Shown here piece by piece: positions 25,421 through 33,503 of a DNA stretch of 64,000 bases (position 1 is its first letter; every line of letters begins with the position of its first letter). The notes under the pieces are model-generated. The model was not told the origin of the DNA, ran no database searches, and was given only the letters and a program-made list of their open reading frames with translations. The stretch comes from CAVTPU01 sp963736695 (GTDB taxonomy: Bacteria; Actinomycetota; Actinomycetes; Mycobacteriales; Micromonosporaceae), in the NCBI GenBank assembly GCA_963736695.1, contig CAVTPU010000004.1, positions 1,984,001 to 2,048,000 on the forward strand. The letters run 5' to 3'. The translations under genes and the position numbers were made by a program.

Positions 25421-26620
25421 GTGCCACACGACCAACCCGCCCAGGACGAGCCCACCGCGGGTGACCCGTACCCGGAGATCGACCGGGCGACGGTGACCGA
25501 GACGGCCCGCCGGATTGTGGTGAAGATCGGCTCGTCGTCGCTGACCACCACTCGCGGGGGGCTGGACCTGGCTCGGGTGGACGCCTTCGTCGACGCGGTG
25601 GCCGGCGCCGCCGCCCGGGGCTGCGATGTGGTCGTGGTCTCGTCGGGCGCGATCGCCGCCGGACTCGCCCCGCTGGGCCTGCGAACCCGCCCCCGCGACC
25701 TCGCCACCCAGCAGGCTGCCGCGAGCGTCGGCCAAGGGTTGCTGATGCGCGCATATGCCGAGTCGTTCGGCCGGCACGACCGTACCGTAGGACAGGTGTT
25801 GCTCACCGTCGACGACGTCACCCGCCGAGTGCACTATCGCAACGCCTATCGCACCCTGCACCGCCTGCTCGACCTGCACACCATCCCCATCGTCAACGAG
25901 AACGACACCGTCGCCACCGAGGAGATCCGCTTCGGTGACAACGACCGCATCGCCGCACTCGTCGCCGCACTCATCCACGCCGATCTGCTGCTGTTGCTCT
26001 CCGATGTGGACGCGCTGTATACGGGTGATCCGAGCCGGCCCGACGCCGTCAGGATCACGCAGGTGCGTGATCCCGTCGAACTCGCGCGGGTGCGAACCAG
26101 CCGGCCCGGCCGATCGGGGCTGGGCACCGGCGGCATGGTGACCAAAGTGGAGGCTGCCCGCATCGCGACCGGCGCCGGCATTCCCGTCATTCTCACCGCG
26201 GCTGCGAAGGCCGACGCGGCGCTTCGCGGCGAAGACGTGGGAACGTTGTTCCACCGGTCGAGTCAGCCTCCGCCCGCCCGGCTGTTCTGGCTGGCGCACG
26301 CCACCACGCCGCGGGGACGACTGCGGCTCGACGACGGGGCGGTCGCCGCGATCACACACCGGGGAGCATCTCTCCTGCCGGCCGGCGTCGTCGCAGTCGA
26401 CGGACAGTTCAGCGCGGGCGACCCGGTCGACCTCGTCGACTCGGAGAACCGGCCCATCGCCCGGGGGCTGGTCAACTTCGACGCGTCCGAACTTCCACAC
26501 CTGCTCGGCCGATCCACTGTGGAGCTCGCGGCCGAGCTGGGATCCGCGTACGAAAAGGAGGTCATCCACCGCGATGACCTCGTGTTGCTGGGAAAGAAGC
26601 CACGAGAGGGGAAGCGATGA
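25421..26620 (+). CDS. proB: Glutamate 5-kinase
   Basis: The 399-residue enzyme phosphorylates glutamate in the first step of proline synthesis. It has the amino-acid-kinase core starting RRIVVKIGSSSLT, VVSSGAIAAG, the NENDTVA segment and GTGGMVTKVEAA, followed by a C-terminal PUA domain (from about residue 290). GTG 25421 has gggga at RBS distance; an in-frame GTG at 25385 is an alternative. It overlaps proA as ATGA, so the pair is translationally coupled. Confidence 0.94.
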   Translation: MPHDQPAQDEPTAGDPYPEIDRATVTETARRIVVKIGSSSLTTTRGGLDLARVDAFVDAVAGAAARGCDVVVVSSGAIAAGLAPLGLRTRPRDLATQQAAASVGQGLLMRAYAESFGRHDRTVGQVLLTVDDVTRRVHYRNAYRTLHRLLDLHTIPIVNENDTVATEEIRFGDNDRIAALVAALIHADLLLLLSDVDALYTGDPSRPDAVRITQVRDPVELARVRTSRPGRSGLGTGGMVTKVEAARIATGAGIPVILTAAAKADAALRGEDVGTLFHRSSQPPPARLFWLAHATTPRGRLRLDDGAVAAITHRGASLLPAGVVAVDGQFSAGDPVDLVDSENRPIARGLVNFDASELPHLLGRSTVELAAELGSAYEKEVIHRDDLVLLGKKPREGKR

Positions 26621-27870
26621 ACGTCGCTGAGCAGGGCCGTCGAGCCCAGAAGGCCGCCACCGCGCTCGCCACCGCGAGCCGGATCAGCAAGGATCGCGCG
26701 CTGATCGCGATGGCCGAGGGGCTCACGACGCGGACCGCCGAGATCCTCGACGCAAACATCGCCGACGTGGCCCGGGCCCGGGCCGCCAACACCCCCGATC
26801 ACATCATCGACCGGCTGCGCCTCGACGTCGGCCGGGTCGCCGCGATGGCCGACGGGCTGCGCCAGATCGCCGCACTGCCCGACCCGGTGGGCACGGTGGT
26901 TCACGGCACGACGCTGCCCAACGGGCTGGAGCTACGTCAGGTGCGGGTGCCGCTCGGCGTCGTCGGCATCATCTTCGAGGCACGCCCCAATGTCACCGCC
27001 GACGCCGCCGGCCTCTGTCTCAAATCCGGCAACGCGGTGCTGTTGCGCGGGTCGTCGAGCGCTCGCCAATCGACCGAGGCGATCGTCGCTGTGCTGCGCG
27101 ACGCCATCGCGTCGGTGGCACTGCCGCCGGACGCGGTGCAGACCGTCCCCGCGACCTCCCACGACTCGGTCAAGGAGATGATGCGCGCCCGCGGCCTCAT
27201 CGACGTGCTCATTCCCCGCGGCGGCGCCGACCTCATTCGCTCCGTCGTCGAAGAGTCGATGGTGCCGGTCATCGAGACCGGGGTCGGCAACTGTCACGTC
27301 TATGTCGACGCGGCGGCCGACGTCGACATGGCGCTGAACATCACGCTCAACGCGAAGACCCAACGCCCCTCGGTCTGCAACGCGGCCGAGTCATTGGTCG
27401 TGCATCAGCAGATCGCCGAGGAGTTTCTCGCCAGCGCGCTGCCAACGCTGCGTGACGCCGACGTCGTGGTGCACGGTGACCCGCGAGTCGCCGACATCGG
27501 CTCGCGATATGGCGTGCCGGTCGAACCCGCCACGGACGACGACTTCGCCCGAGAGTATCTCTCGCTCGACATCTCCGTGGCGGTGGTCGACTCGATGGAG
27601 CAGGCGATCGCCCACATTAGACGGTTCGGCTCAGGCCACACCGAGGCGATCGTCACCGACTCGCAGTCGGCGGCGCGCACCTTCGTCGCCGAGGTCGACG
27701 CCGCTGCGGTCATGGTCAACGCGTCGACCCGCTTCACCGACGGCGGGGAGTTCGGGTTCGGGGCCGAGATCGGCATCTCCACGCAGAAGCTGCACGCCCG
27801 CGGGCCGATGGGCCTGGCCGAGCTCACGTCGACGAAATACGTCGTCATCGGCTCAGGCCAGGTGCGCTGA
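26617..27870 (+). CDS. proA: Gamma-glutamyl phosphate reductase
   Basis: The 417-residue aldehyde-dehydrogenase-fold enzyme reduces glutamyl-5-phosphate, the second step of proline synthesis. Visible signatures are VPLGVVGIIFEARPNVT, GNAVLLRGSS, PRGGADLI, and the catalytic cysteine in QRPSVCNAAESLV. The C-terminus FGFGAEIGISTQKLHARGPMG is typical. The ATG overlaps the proB stop. It ends 29 bp before the SGNH hydrolase gene. Confidence 0.95.
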   Translation: MNVAEQGRRAQKAATALATASRISKDRALIAMAEGLTTRTAEILDANIADVARARAANTPDHIIDRLRLDVGRVAAMADGLRQIAALPDPVGTVVHGTTLPNGLELRQVRVPLGVVGIIFEARPNVTADAAGLCLKSGNAVLLRGSSSARQSTEAIVAVLRDAIASVALPPDAVQTVPATSHDSVKEMMRARGLIDVLIPRGGADLIRSVVEESMVPVIETGVGNCHVYVDAAADVDMALNITLNAKTQRPSVCNAAESLVVHQQIAEEFLASALPTLRDADVVVHGDPRVADIGSRYGVPVEPATDDDFAREYLSLDISVAVVDSMEQAIAHIRRFGSGHTEAIVTDSQSAARTFVAEVDAAAVMVNASTRFTDGGEFGFGAEIGISTQKLHARGPMGLAELTSTKYVVIGSGQVR

Positions 27871-27899
27871 CCCGAGCCGTGTGGCCGTACGGTTGCCGG

Positions 27900-29081
27900 A
27901 TGCGGGACATCCTCGGTCGGCTCGCCAGGCTCATCGGATTTACCCGGCGCACCGTGTTCATTAGTGCCGCCATCACGTCGATCGTGTCGGCTGTGGCGGT
28001 TGTGGGCTGGGGTGGGGGGTTTTCCACCGATGTCACGTCGAAGCCTCGCCCTCGGCCGCACCGGATCATGGTGGTTGGTGACTCCATCAGCCAGGGCAGC
28101 TCGGGGGATTTCACCTGGCGGATGCGACTTTATCGGCATTTAGTCGATGCCGGTGTGGCGGTCGACATGGTCGGCCCTCGGGACACGCTCTATGACAACG
28201 TGACCGACCAGCAGGGCTCACAGGACTACGCCGATCCCTCGTTCGACGCCGACCACGACGCGATGTGGGGCCGAATGTTGGATGAAGCCGCCACCAACAT
28301 CGGTGCCGAGGTGACCACCGCGCGCCCCGACGTGATATTGGTGCTATTGGGCATCAACGACCTCACGTACGGCGGCGAGATAGCCGACGCGGAGGCGTCA
28401 GCCCGCGCGCTCGTCGCCAATGCCCACGCCGCCAGTCCCACAACGTCGATCGTCTTTGGCACCGTGTTGCCCACGGAGTTCACTCGGATCAATCCCTCAT
28501 TCGCGGCAAAGATCGCCGGGTTCAACCGGCAGCTGGCCGCGTTGGCGGCTGCGAGTGAGAAGAGGACGGGCGCGGCAGGGGCGCCGGTGCTGGTCGCCGA
28601 TACCGCCCGCGAGATCGACGTAGTTGACGACCTCTACGACGGGACGCACCCGAACGCTCGCGGCGAAGTCAAGATCGCGGCGGGATTCGCCGACCTGCTC
28701 GCTCGTCGATTCGGCTGGGGTGCCCCCTATCCGCGACCCCTACCGGTGGTCCCGATCGGGCCATCGGTCCCGCCGACGGTCTCGATCACCGCCGGCATCG
28801 GCGCCGCGTCACTGCGGTTCACCGGGTCGCCGGGCGCGACGTTCTACTGGATCTGGATCCGCCCAGCCGGCCACGGCGAGTTCGTTCAACTGATCCGTCC
28901 ATTCGGCGTACGGGATAGCCCGTGTCTCATCGCACCGTTGGCGATCGGGGTCACCTACGAGGTGCGGTTGCAGGCGGCGAAGGGCAGCGCCGGAGGCGCC
29001 TTCTCAGCCACGGTGCGAGTCACTCCCACGTCAGGGACACCCGACGCCCGAACCTCGCCGGACGGGCGGGGTGCGAATTAA
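27900..29081 (+). CDS. Membrane-anchored SGNH/GDSL hydrolase with C-terminal beta domain
   Basis: The 393-residue protein starts with a basic stretch and a hydrophobic anchor (TVFISAAITSIVSAVAVVGW), so it is probably exported. The hydrolase domain has GDSIS (block I, catalytic Ser), LLGINDL (block III) and DGTHPN (block V, Asp and His). About 110 residues follow that look like a fibronectin-III-type beta domain. Substrate could be an acetylated cell-wall or polysaccharide ester. ATG 27900 is preferred; an upstream in-frame GTG at 27879 is possible. Its TAA shares TTAA with the converging gene. Confidence 0.82.
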   Translation: MRDILGRLARLIGFTRRTVFISAAITSIVSAVAVVGWGGGFSTDVTSKPRPRPHRIMVVGDSISQGSSGDFTWRMRLYRHLVDAGVAVDMVGPRDTLYDNVTDQQGSQDYADPSFDADHDAMWGRMLDEAATNIGAEVTTARPDVILVLLGINDLTYGGEIADAEASARALVANAHAASPTTSIVFGTVLPTEFTRINPSFAAKIAGFNRQLAALAAASEKRTGAAGAPVLVADTAREIDVVDDLYDGTHPNARGEVKIAAGFADLLARRFGWGAPYPRPLPVVPIGPSVPPTVSITAGIGAASLRFTGSPGATFYWIWIRPAGHGEFVQLIRPFGVRDSPCLIAPLAIGVTYEVRLQAAKGSAGGAFSATVRVTPTSGTPDARTSPDGRGAN

Positions 29082-29938
29082 CTGGCCGCCGCGAGGTAGT
29101 GACCGACGGAGTCGGCGTCGACCATCGCGACCCGACGCCAGTCGACGAGCATCAGATTGAACGACCGCATGAGGTGTTCGACGCACCCGACCACCTCGGT
29201 CTCGCCCTCGGCCACGGCGCCGGGCGCGACGAGCAGGCCGAGCGTCGTGGTCGTGTCATTGTCGGCGGTGCCATAGACGACGACCCGCCCGACCTCCAAC
29301 GCGAAGGAGCCCCCGACGATGCCGTCCTGCCCCCGGAGGCCAACCGGACCGAGCACCCGCGCGTCAGATGGCAGGAGGCTGCGCAGCGCGGCGAGCGAGA
29401 CGAGGCCCATGAGCGGTGACGAGGGTCGCGAGCGCGTGTGTGTGGCGGTGAAGCCGGCGAGCCGTCCGGCATCGTCGCGATGGGCAAACTTCTCATAAAT
29501 CGTACGGATCGCTTGAAGTTCCGCCACGACCTCGGCGGCGAGTTCGTGGCGCACGAATTCGGTCTGCCGCCAGTCTTCGCGCCGAATCTCGAACCGGGCG
29601 GCCGGCCCCTTCGGCGCCGGCGGAATGGCGACCAGCGGGGGCAGCAGGCCACAGATTGTCGGCTCCGCGCGGGGGGAGTCGCCTCCCCCACCGGCGACTG
29701 GGGTGGGGTCCGGGCCGTGCGCCGACGGGCTCAGCGTCAACATCACCATGCCGGTGGCGATGATCTCGGCGGCGGTCTCCGGTGACGACCGCTCGATGAC
29801 CCAGAACGTGCCACTGATCTCGATGGTGGCGCCGATCTCGAACTTCGGCGGCACCCGCTCGATCGGCAGTCCGCCGCGCCCGATCTGCTGCCCGTTGGCC
29901 GCGACGAAGAGAACCTGCACCTCACCGGCGTTCGACAT
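29078..29938 (-). CDS. Hypothetical protein
   Basis: The 286-residue protein has no signal peptide or membrane helix and I do not recognise a family. The N-terminal 60 residues look like a beta-rich domain (VQVLFVAANGQQIGRGGLP). A Pro/Gly-rich linker follows, and then an alpha/beta C-terminal half ending with VDWRRVAMVDADSVGHYL. GC3 is high and the codon pattern is plainly coding. ATG 29938 lies at a suitable distance from a gaggtagg sequence; GTG 29947 is an alternative. It converges with the SGNH gene and is divergent from the island region. Confidence 0.6.
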   Translation of the reverse strand: MSNAGEVQVLFVAANGQQIGRGGLPIERVPPKFEIGATIEISGTFWVIERSSPETAAEIIATGMVMLTLSPSAHGPDPTPVAGGGGDSPRAEPTICGLLPPLVAIPPAPKGPAARFEIRREDWRQTEFVRHELAAEVVAELQAIRTIYEKFAHRDDAGRLAGFTATHTRSRPSSPLMGLVSLAALRSLLPSDARVLGPVGLRGQDGIVGGSFALEVGRVVVYGTADNDTTTTLGLLVAPGAVAEGETEVVGCVEHLMRSFNLMLVDWRRVAMVDADSVGHYLAAAS

Positions 29939-29980
29939 GGGGGTCACCCTACCTCGTCATCGACGATCGTCGGCGCGTCG

Positions 29981-30012
29981 CGAGGCACCGAGGCACCGAG
30001 GCACCGAGGCAC
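29981..30012. repeat. 8-bp tandem repeat, four copies
   Basis: The unit cgaggcac is repeated exactly four times, followed by cgac. Eight-base units shift frame with each copy; here it is intergenic, so any effect would be on spacing or structure. Confidence 0.85.
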
Positions 30013-30061
30013 CGACAGCGTGCGTCGCGGGACCTCGCGGGAATCCCCGAACATTGTGGAT

Positions 30062-30088
30062 GTTTTTACATGCTGACACATGAAAAAC
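30062..30088. promoter_or_regulatory. AT-rich imperfect hairpin
   Basis: GTTTTTACATG (30062-30072) pairs with CATGAAAAAC (30079-30088) except for one bulged A. In this GC-rich genome the A/T runs stand out. It may be a terminator of the remnant gene region on the minus strand or a regulator site. Confidence 0.35.
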
Positions 30089-30130
30089 GTGACACGATAT
30101 GCCACCTTCGCGTGGACTGAGCCGCAAGGA

Positions 30131-30265
30131 GCCACAGTGGACAATCACGGACCTTGCGCGGGCGGTCAGCTACGACAAAAAGGGTGATCTGCGCCAGAGT
30201 GATAAGGCCGGCGTCGATCGCCCACCAACCAGCGAAGTTGGCCAACACGGTGCGACGACGTACCC
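30131..30265 (-). pseudogene. Remnant of a four-helix membrane protein gene (3' part only)
   Basis: Read on the minus strand this encodes FAGWWAIDAGLITLAQITLF followed by VVADRPRK, nearly identical to the C-terminus of the intact gene at 33103-33492 (FAGWWAIGAGLITLVQITLF). The similarity breaks upstream at a one-base deletion near 30250 and no start or upstream helices remain. The two copies face the same way and bracket the accessory genes between them, so this is probably a target duplication or recombination scar. Confidence 0.75.
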
Positions 30266-30387
30266 AGGCCGTATCAGGGCGACACATGGCCTGCCCGCGG
30301 ACACCTGGGAAACCGTTTCATCGAGGCTGCACGATGCGATCGACTGTGATAGGAATTGATCCCTCTAAGTAAAACGGGGAGGTATTG

Positions 30388-31207
30388 ATGAAGGTCGAAA
30401 TTCTGTCCGACCATGCTGGCGAACAGTTGCGTCAAGCGCAACAAGAGATGCCCCGAGCCCGCGCCGCCGCGCTCGCGTGGCAGGAGGCGGGAGCCGAAGC
30501 CTCCAGAGAGGTGAAAGCGGCCCGTCGAGCGAAGTCGCTGTGGAAGCGGTTGCTGTCGGTCTCCACGGCCGAGGAACGTCAGGCGGTGGCGCGCTCAGGT
30601 GCAGGCCATGCACTCACAGCACGGCGTGCAGCAGGCTGGCCACCTCGTCGCGCAACAAGCGGCCGGGATCGCCGGGGAATACTCCGTCGCCAGGGGACTG
30701 TCCGGCCTGCCCGACGACTGGACTCTGCTACGCGGATACCGCAATCGGCGCGGCGAAACCGACCACGTCCTCGTCGGACCGTCCGGAGTGTGGGCCATCG
30801 AGGTCAAACTCCGCAGAGCGCGGCTGCACGTGGACGGCGAACGGTGGTGGATTGAGAAACTCGACAAATACGGAAACATCGTCGGCACCGAACCGGCCGT
30901 CGACGGAGGCGGGCGCACCTGGGCCAGACAGGTCACCGACGTCGCCCAAGACTTCGCTGCCTGGCTGGCCCGAAACCAGCACGCCGTGCGGGTGCACACC
31001 GGCGTATTGATCATGCATCCACAGGCTCAACTTGGCCGCTGCGCCGAGCTTGGTGTCGACCTTCTCGGCAACCAGGCAGCTCACCTCATCCAAGCGCTAC
31101 AACGCCAAACCGCCGAGCTCGATCCCCAGGCCTGCGGTCAGATCGTTGACCTGATCCGACGCGACCATCAGCACCACCACAACCGGCGCAAGCAACGCCG
31201 TTCCTGA
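30388..31207 (+). pseudogene. NERD-domain protein, probable frameshift
   Basis: The frame from ATG 30388 (RBS ggggagg) encodes an N-terminal helical part beginning MKVEILSDHAGEQLRQ and ending about STAEERQAVARS. The continuation is in the +1 frame from about 30599 (VQAMHSQHGVQQAG), leading into a NERD domain: AGIAGEYSVARGL, then RNRRGETDHVLVG and GVWAIEVKLRR with the nuclease-like E-x-K. One surplus base near 30598 would join them. Alternatively two genes overlap, the second starting with GTG 30599. NERD domains are related to restriction-type nucleases and often occur on mobile elements. Confidence 0.65.
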
Positions 31208-31424
31208 CCCCGTCGCGGTCGGCTGTTCGGGAATCCCACAGGGGTGTCGCGACAGGGCGATCCGCCCCTCGGCGACCGCCCATGGGCCAACCAGAAGGAG
31301 ATAGCGGCATTTGTCCTGATCAGAGCTGGGTGCCTGCTGTCTGGCTGAGAATGGTTAGAATGTCATCTCCAACTCAGGGCGAGCATCAATGTTCATCACT
31401 TCTGAAGGTTGATCTCCCGCTGCG

Positions 31425-32216
31425 ATGGCTCGCACGAGAAGGGACGTCCCAGTGAACGACGACCGGCTACCCGCCCAGCGTTCAAATACGAGAGACGTCT
31501 CGGTGAGGGACAATCGGCTTCCCACTCAAGGCTCGGTTTCGCCCTCTGTTCCGATATATCGGCCGGGCACATTGGATTTCATTGACTGCGATGATCGCCA
31601 CCAATGCTGGAACCGATTGAGCACCACCGTGCGAGGCAAGGTTCAAGACGTCGTGGGCGAGCCCAACCAGTGGATCGAGTGGTGGGCCGAGAACACTGAA
31701 GGCGGCCGGATCCGTGCCGTGGTTTTCGGTCAACCAGCGCTGGTGGTGCTTGAACCCACGATCGGCACGGCCGGCCAACCGGCCACGCGCATCAGCAAGA
31801 TCTGGCTCGACACAGCGTCGATGCGGCATGTGAAGATCAGCGAATCTGGAGCAACACCCGGCTCGGTCGAGTCGCTGGCTGGTCAAGCCGGTGGCCCCGC
31901 CCTGACCAGTCTGTCCGGGCGGCTCTCCGCCGACGCGGCAGGGCTCCTCGGGCAACTCCCCGCCAAGGCACAGCGACTACTCCAAGACCCCTTCGTCGGG
32001 AGCCCCGCGAGCCGCATCGACCACGAGTTCCACTACTACCGCACGGGACCGGGGCACGGGATCGGTGGCGCTAACTTGCAGACTTGGTGTTATCTGACCG
32101 ATCGGCGGACATTGACCTTCTGTGCCGGCGTCGGGTATGGCTACCACGAGCCGCACCCACCGACGTCGTGGGCGTTGACGTGCTGGCGGGTTGATGTCCG
32201 CCGTTCGCATACATGA
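31425..32216 (+). CDS. Hypothetical accessory protein
   Basis: The 263-residue protein has no recognised domain. The N-terminus contains an imperfect duplication (RDVPVNDDRLPAQ and RDVSVRDNRLPTQ). The rest is Trp- and Cys-containing and globular (WNRLSTTV, WIEWWAENTEGG, LQTWCYLTDRRTLTFCAG), without signal or membrane helix. GTG 31452 behind gagaaggg is an alternative start. The stop overlaps the J-domain gene start as ATGA, so the two products are probably made together. A TAGAAT element at 31356-31361 may be the -10 of its promoter. Confidence 0.55.
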   Translation: MARTRRDVPVNDDRLPAQRSNTRDVSVRDNRLPTQGSVSPSVPIYRPGTLDFIDCDDRHQCWNRLSTTVRGKVQDVVGEPNQWIEWWAENTEGGRIRAVVFGQPALVVLEPTIGTAGQPATRISKIWLDTASMRHVKISESGATPGSVESLAGQAGGPALTSLSGRLSADAAGLLGQLPAKAQRLLQDPFVGSPASRIDHEFHYYRTGPGHGIGGANLQTWCYLTDRRTLTFCAGVGYGYHEPHPPTSWALTCWRVDVRRSHT

Positions 32217-32914
32217 GCTTCGACCCGCTGCGGGACCTACGCGGCGCCGACCCATACTCGCTTCTCGGCGTGGATCGTGATGCCGACCCTGGCACAATCG
32301 TGAGCGCCCATCGCCGTCTCATTCGCCTGACTCATCCTGACCTGGCCGATGGCGACGCCGAACGGACGAAGCTGCTGAATCTCGCCCGCACCGTGCTTCT
32401 CGATCCGGACCTGCGGGCGGACTTCGATTCCCGAACGACGCCCGACGCCGACCCGCCACCGGCGCCATCTGTGTGGAATGAGTCCGACGTGAAGAGCGGC
32501 CCCGGCTCATCACCGAACACCGACCCATCACCGGCGCCATCCGCGTGGAGTGAGACCGACGTGATAAGCGGCCCAGGCCCATCACCAAGTCGCGCATTCC
32601 CATATCCGTCGTACGCGAACCAGGCACCGACCTCTAACTTTGTTCCTCCGAGATACCAGCACGTGGAACCCGCGTCAAACACTCTTGGGATCCTCTCGCT
32701 CGTCATGACCATGTGCCTGTGTGGTCCGGCCGGATTTATCCTGGCGATACTCGCGCTGGCTCATGGGCGACGCACCGCAACTGCGGGACGCGTATGTGCT
32801 TGGATCGCCATCGTCGTGGCCGTCGTGGAGGTAGTCGTCCTCGCAATGTTCTACGTCGTTCTGCTGACCTCGAGCGATACCTTCAGCTCACCGCATGCTC
32901 CAGCATCCACATAG
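32213..32914 (+). CDS. J-domain membrane protein
   Basis: The 233-residue protein starts with a J domain (YSLLGVDRDADPGTI ... HRRLIRLTHPDL), including the HPD tripeptide needed to stimulate Hsp70. A low-complexity linker with two copies of a SDVKSGPGSSPN/TDVISGPGPSPS-like unit follows. Two C-terminal hydrophobic helices resemble the DUF4190 membrane module (ILSLVMTMCLCGPAGFILAI, then AWIAIVVAVVEVVVLAMFYV). It would recruit DnaK to the membrane. It overlaps the preceding unknown gene by four bases. Confidence 0.75.
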   Translation: MSFDPLRDLRGADPYSLLGVDRDADPGTIVSAHRRLIRLTHPDLADGDAERTKLLNLARTVLLDPDLRADFDSRTTPDADPPPAPSVWNESDVKSGPGSSPNTDPSPAPSAWSETDVISGPGPSPSRAFPYPSYANQAPTSNFVPPRYQHVEPASNTLGILSLVMTMCLCGPAGFILAILALAHGRRTATAGRVCAWIAIVVAVVEVVVLAMFYVVLLTSSDTFSSPHAPAST

Positions 32915-32944
32915 GACAGCGACACCTTGCCGGTTCCTATGTGG
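32907..32944. terminator. Hairpin at the end of the J-domain gene
   Basis: CCACATAGGA (32907-32916) pairs perfectly with TCCTATGTGG (32935-32944). The stop codon of the J-domain gene lies inside the first arm. It probably ends the island transcript. Confidence 0.55.
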
Positions 32945-33089
32945 CTAGTGCCTTAGCGTCAAACCATGGACTGGTCAACAGCACGATCGCCCGACGTATC
33001 CTCACCGGGTTCTTCGCCGTGCATGCGATGTGCTGCAGCCCGGGTCAACATTTCCGTGCAGCGCCACTAGCCGTCCGCCAACGAGGCAT

Positions 33090-33228
33090 CCACAGTGGAA
33101 AGTCACAGGCCCTTACGCTGGCGATCGACTGCGACGAAAAGGGTGATCTGCACCAGAGTGATCAGGCCGGCGCCGATCGCCCACCAACCAGCGAAGTCGG
33201 CCAACACGGATGCGACGACCAAGCCCAG
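33090..33228. repeat. Second copy of the island-flanking direct repeat
   Basis: About 125 bases here are highly similar to 30131-30265 in the same orientation. The longest identical block covers the stretch coding for the last helix of the membrane protein. Together the copies bracket about 2.8 kb containing the NERD, unknown and J-domain genes. Confidence 0.75.
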
Positions 33229-33492
33229 ACCCGTCCCCGCCGTGAACCACCACCAGTTCCGGATGCGGTCGGGCACCCGACGAACGGATGCCCGACCGCA
33301 CCAGACGTGCCACCACACCAGGCCAGAGCCGAACGCCGCGAGCACGATCCCTGCGGCGTCGAGCGGGCCCGGCCCGTGTGCGTCGCTCAACGCCAGCCGG
33401 GGCCCACTGTCCGGCAAGGCGATCACCACCGCTCCGGCTGCGGTCAACACCACGAACGCGACGAGGATCCGGGCCTTACGCATGCCCGTCAT
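33103..33492 (-). CDS. Small four-helix membrane protein
   Basis: The 129-residue protein has four hydrophobic stretches: ILVAFVVLTAAGAVVIAL, AAGIVLAAFGSGLVWW, WWFTAGTGLGLVVASVL and AIGAGLITLVQITLFVAV. It has a short basic tail. The family is not recognised. ATG 33492 is taken as start; ATG 33483 is possible. Its 3' third is duplicated as a remnant at 30131-30265. It sits 11 bp after the end of the sigma-factor partner gene on the same strand and may belong to that operon. Confidence 0.65.
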   Translation of the reverse strand: MTGMRKARILVAFVVLTAAGAVVIALPDSGPRLALSDAHGPGPLDAAGIVLAAFGSGLVWWHVWCGRASVRRVPDRIRNWWWFTAGTGLGLVVASVLADFAGWWAIGAGLITLVQITLFVAVDRQRKGL

Positions 33493-33503
33493 CGTAGAGA
33501 CAG

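Larger units (their letters stand above)
29948..30387. other. Intergenic region with repeat, hairpin and gene remnant
   Basis: These 440 bases hold no intact gene. In order they contain a four-copy 8-bp tandem repeat (29981-30012), an AT-rich hairpin (30062-30088) and a decayed copy of the tail of the membrane gene at 33103-33492 (30131-30265). The RBS ggggagg for the NERD gene is at 30376-30382. Confidence 0.6.
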
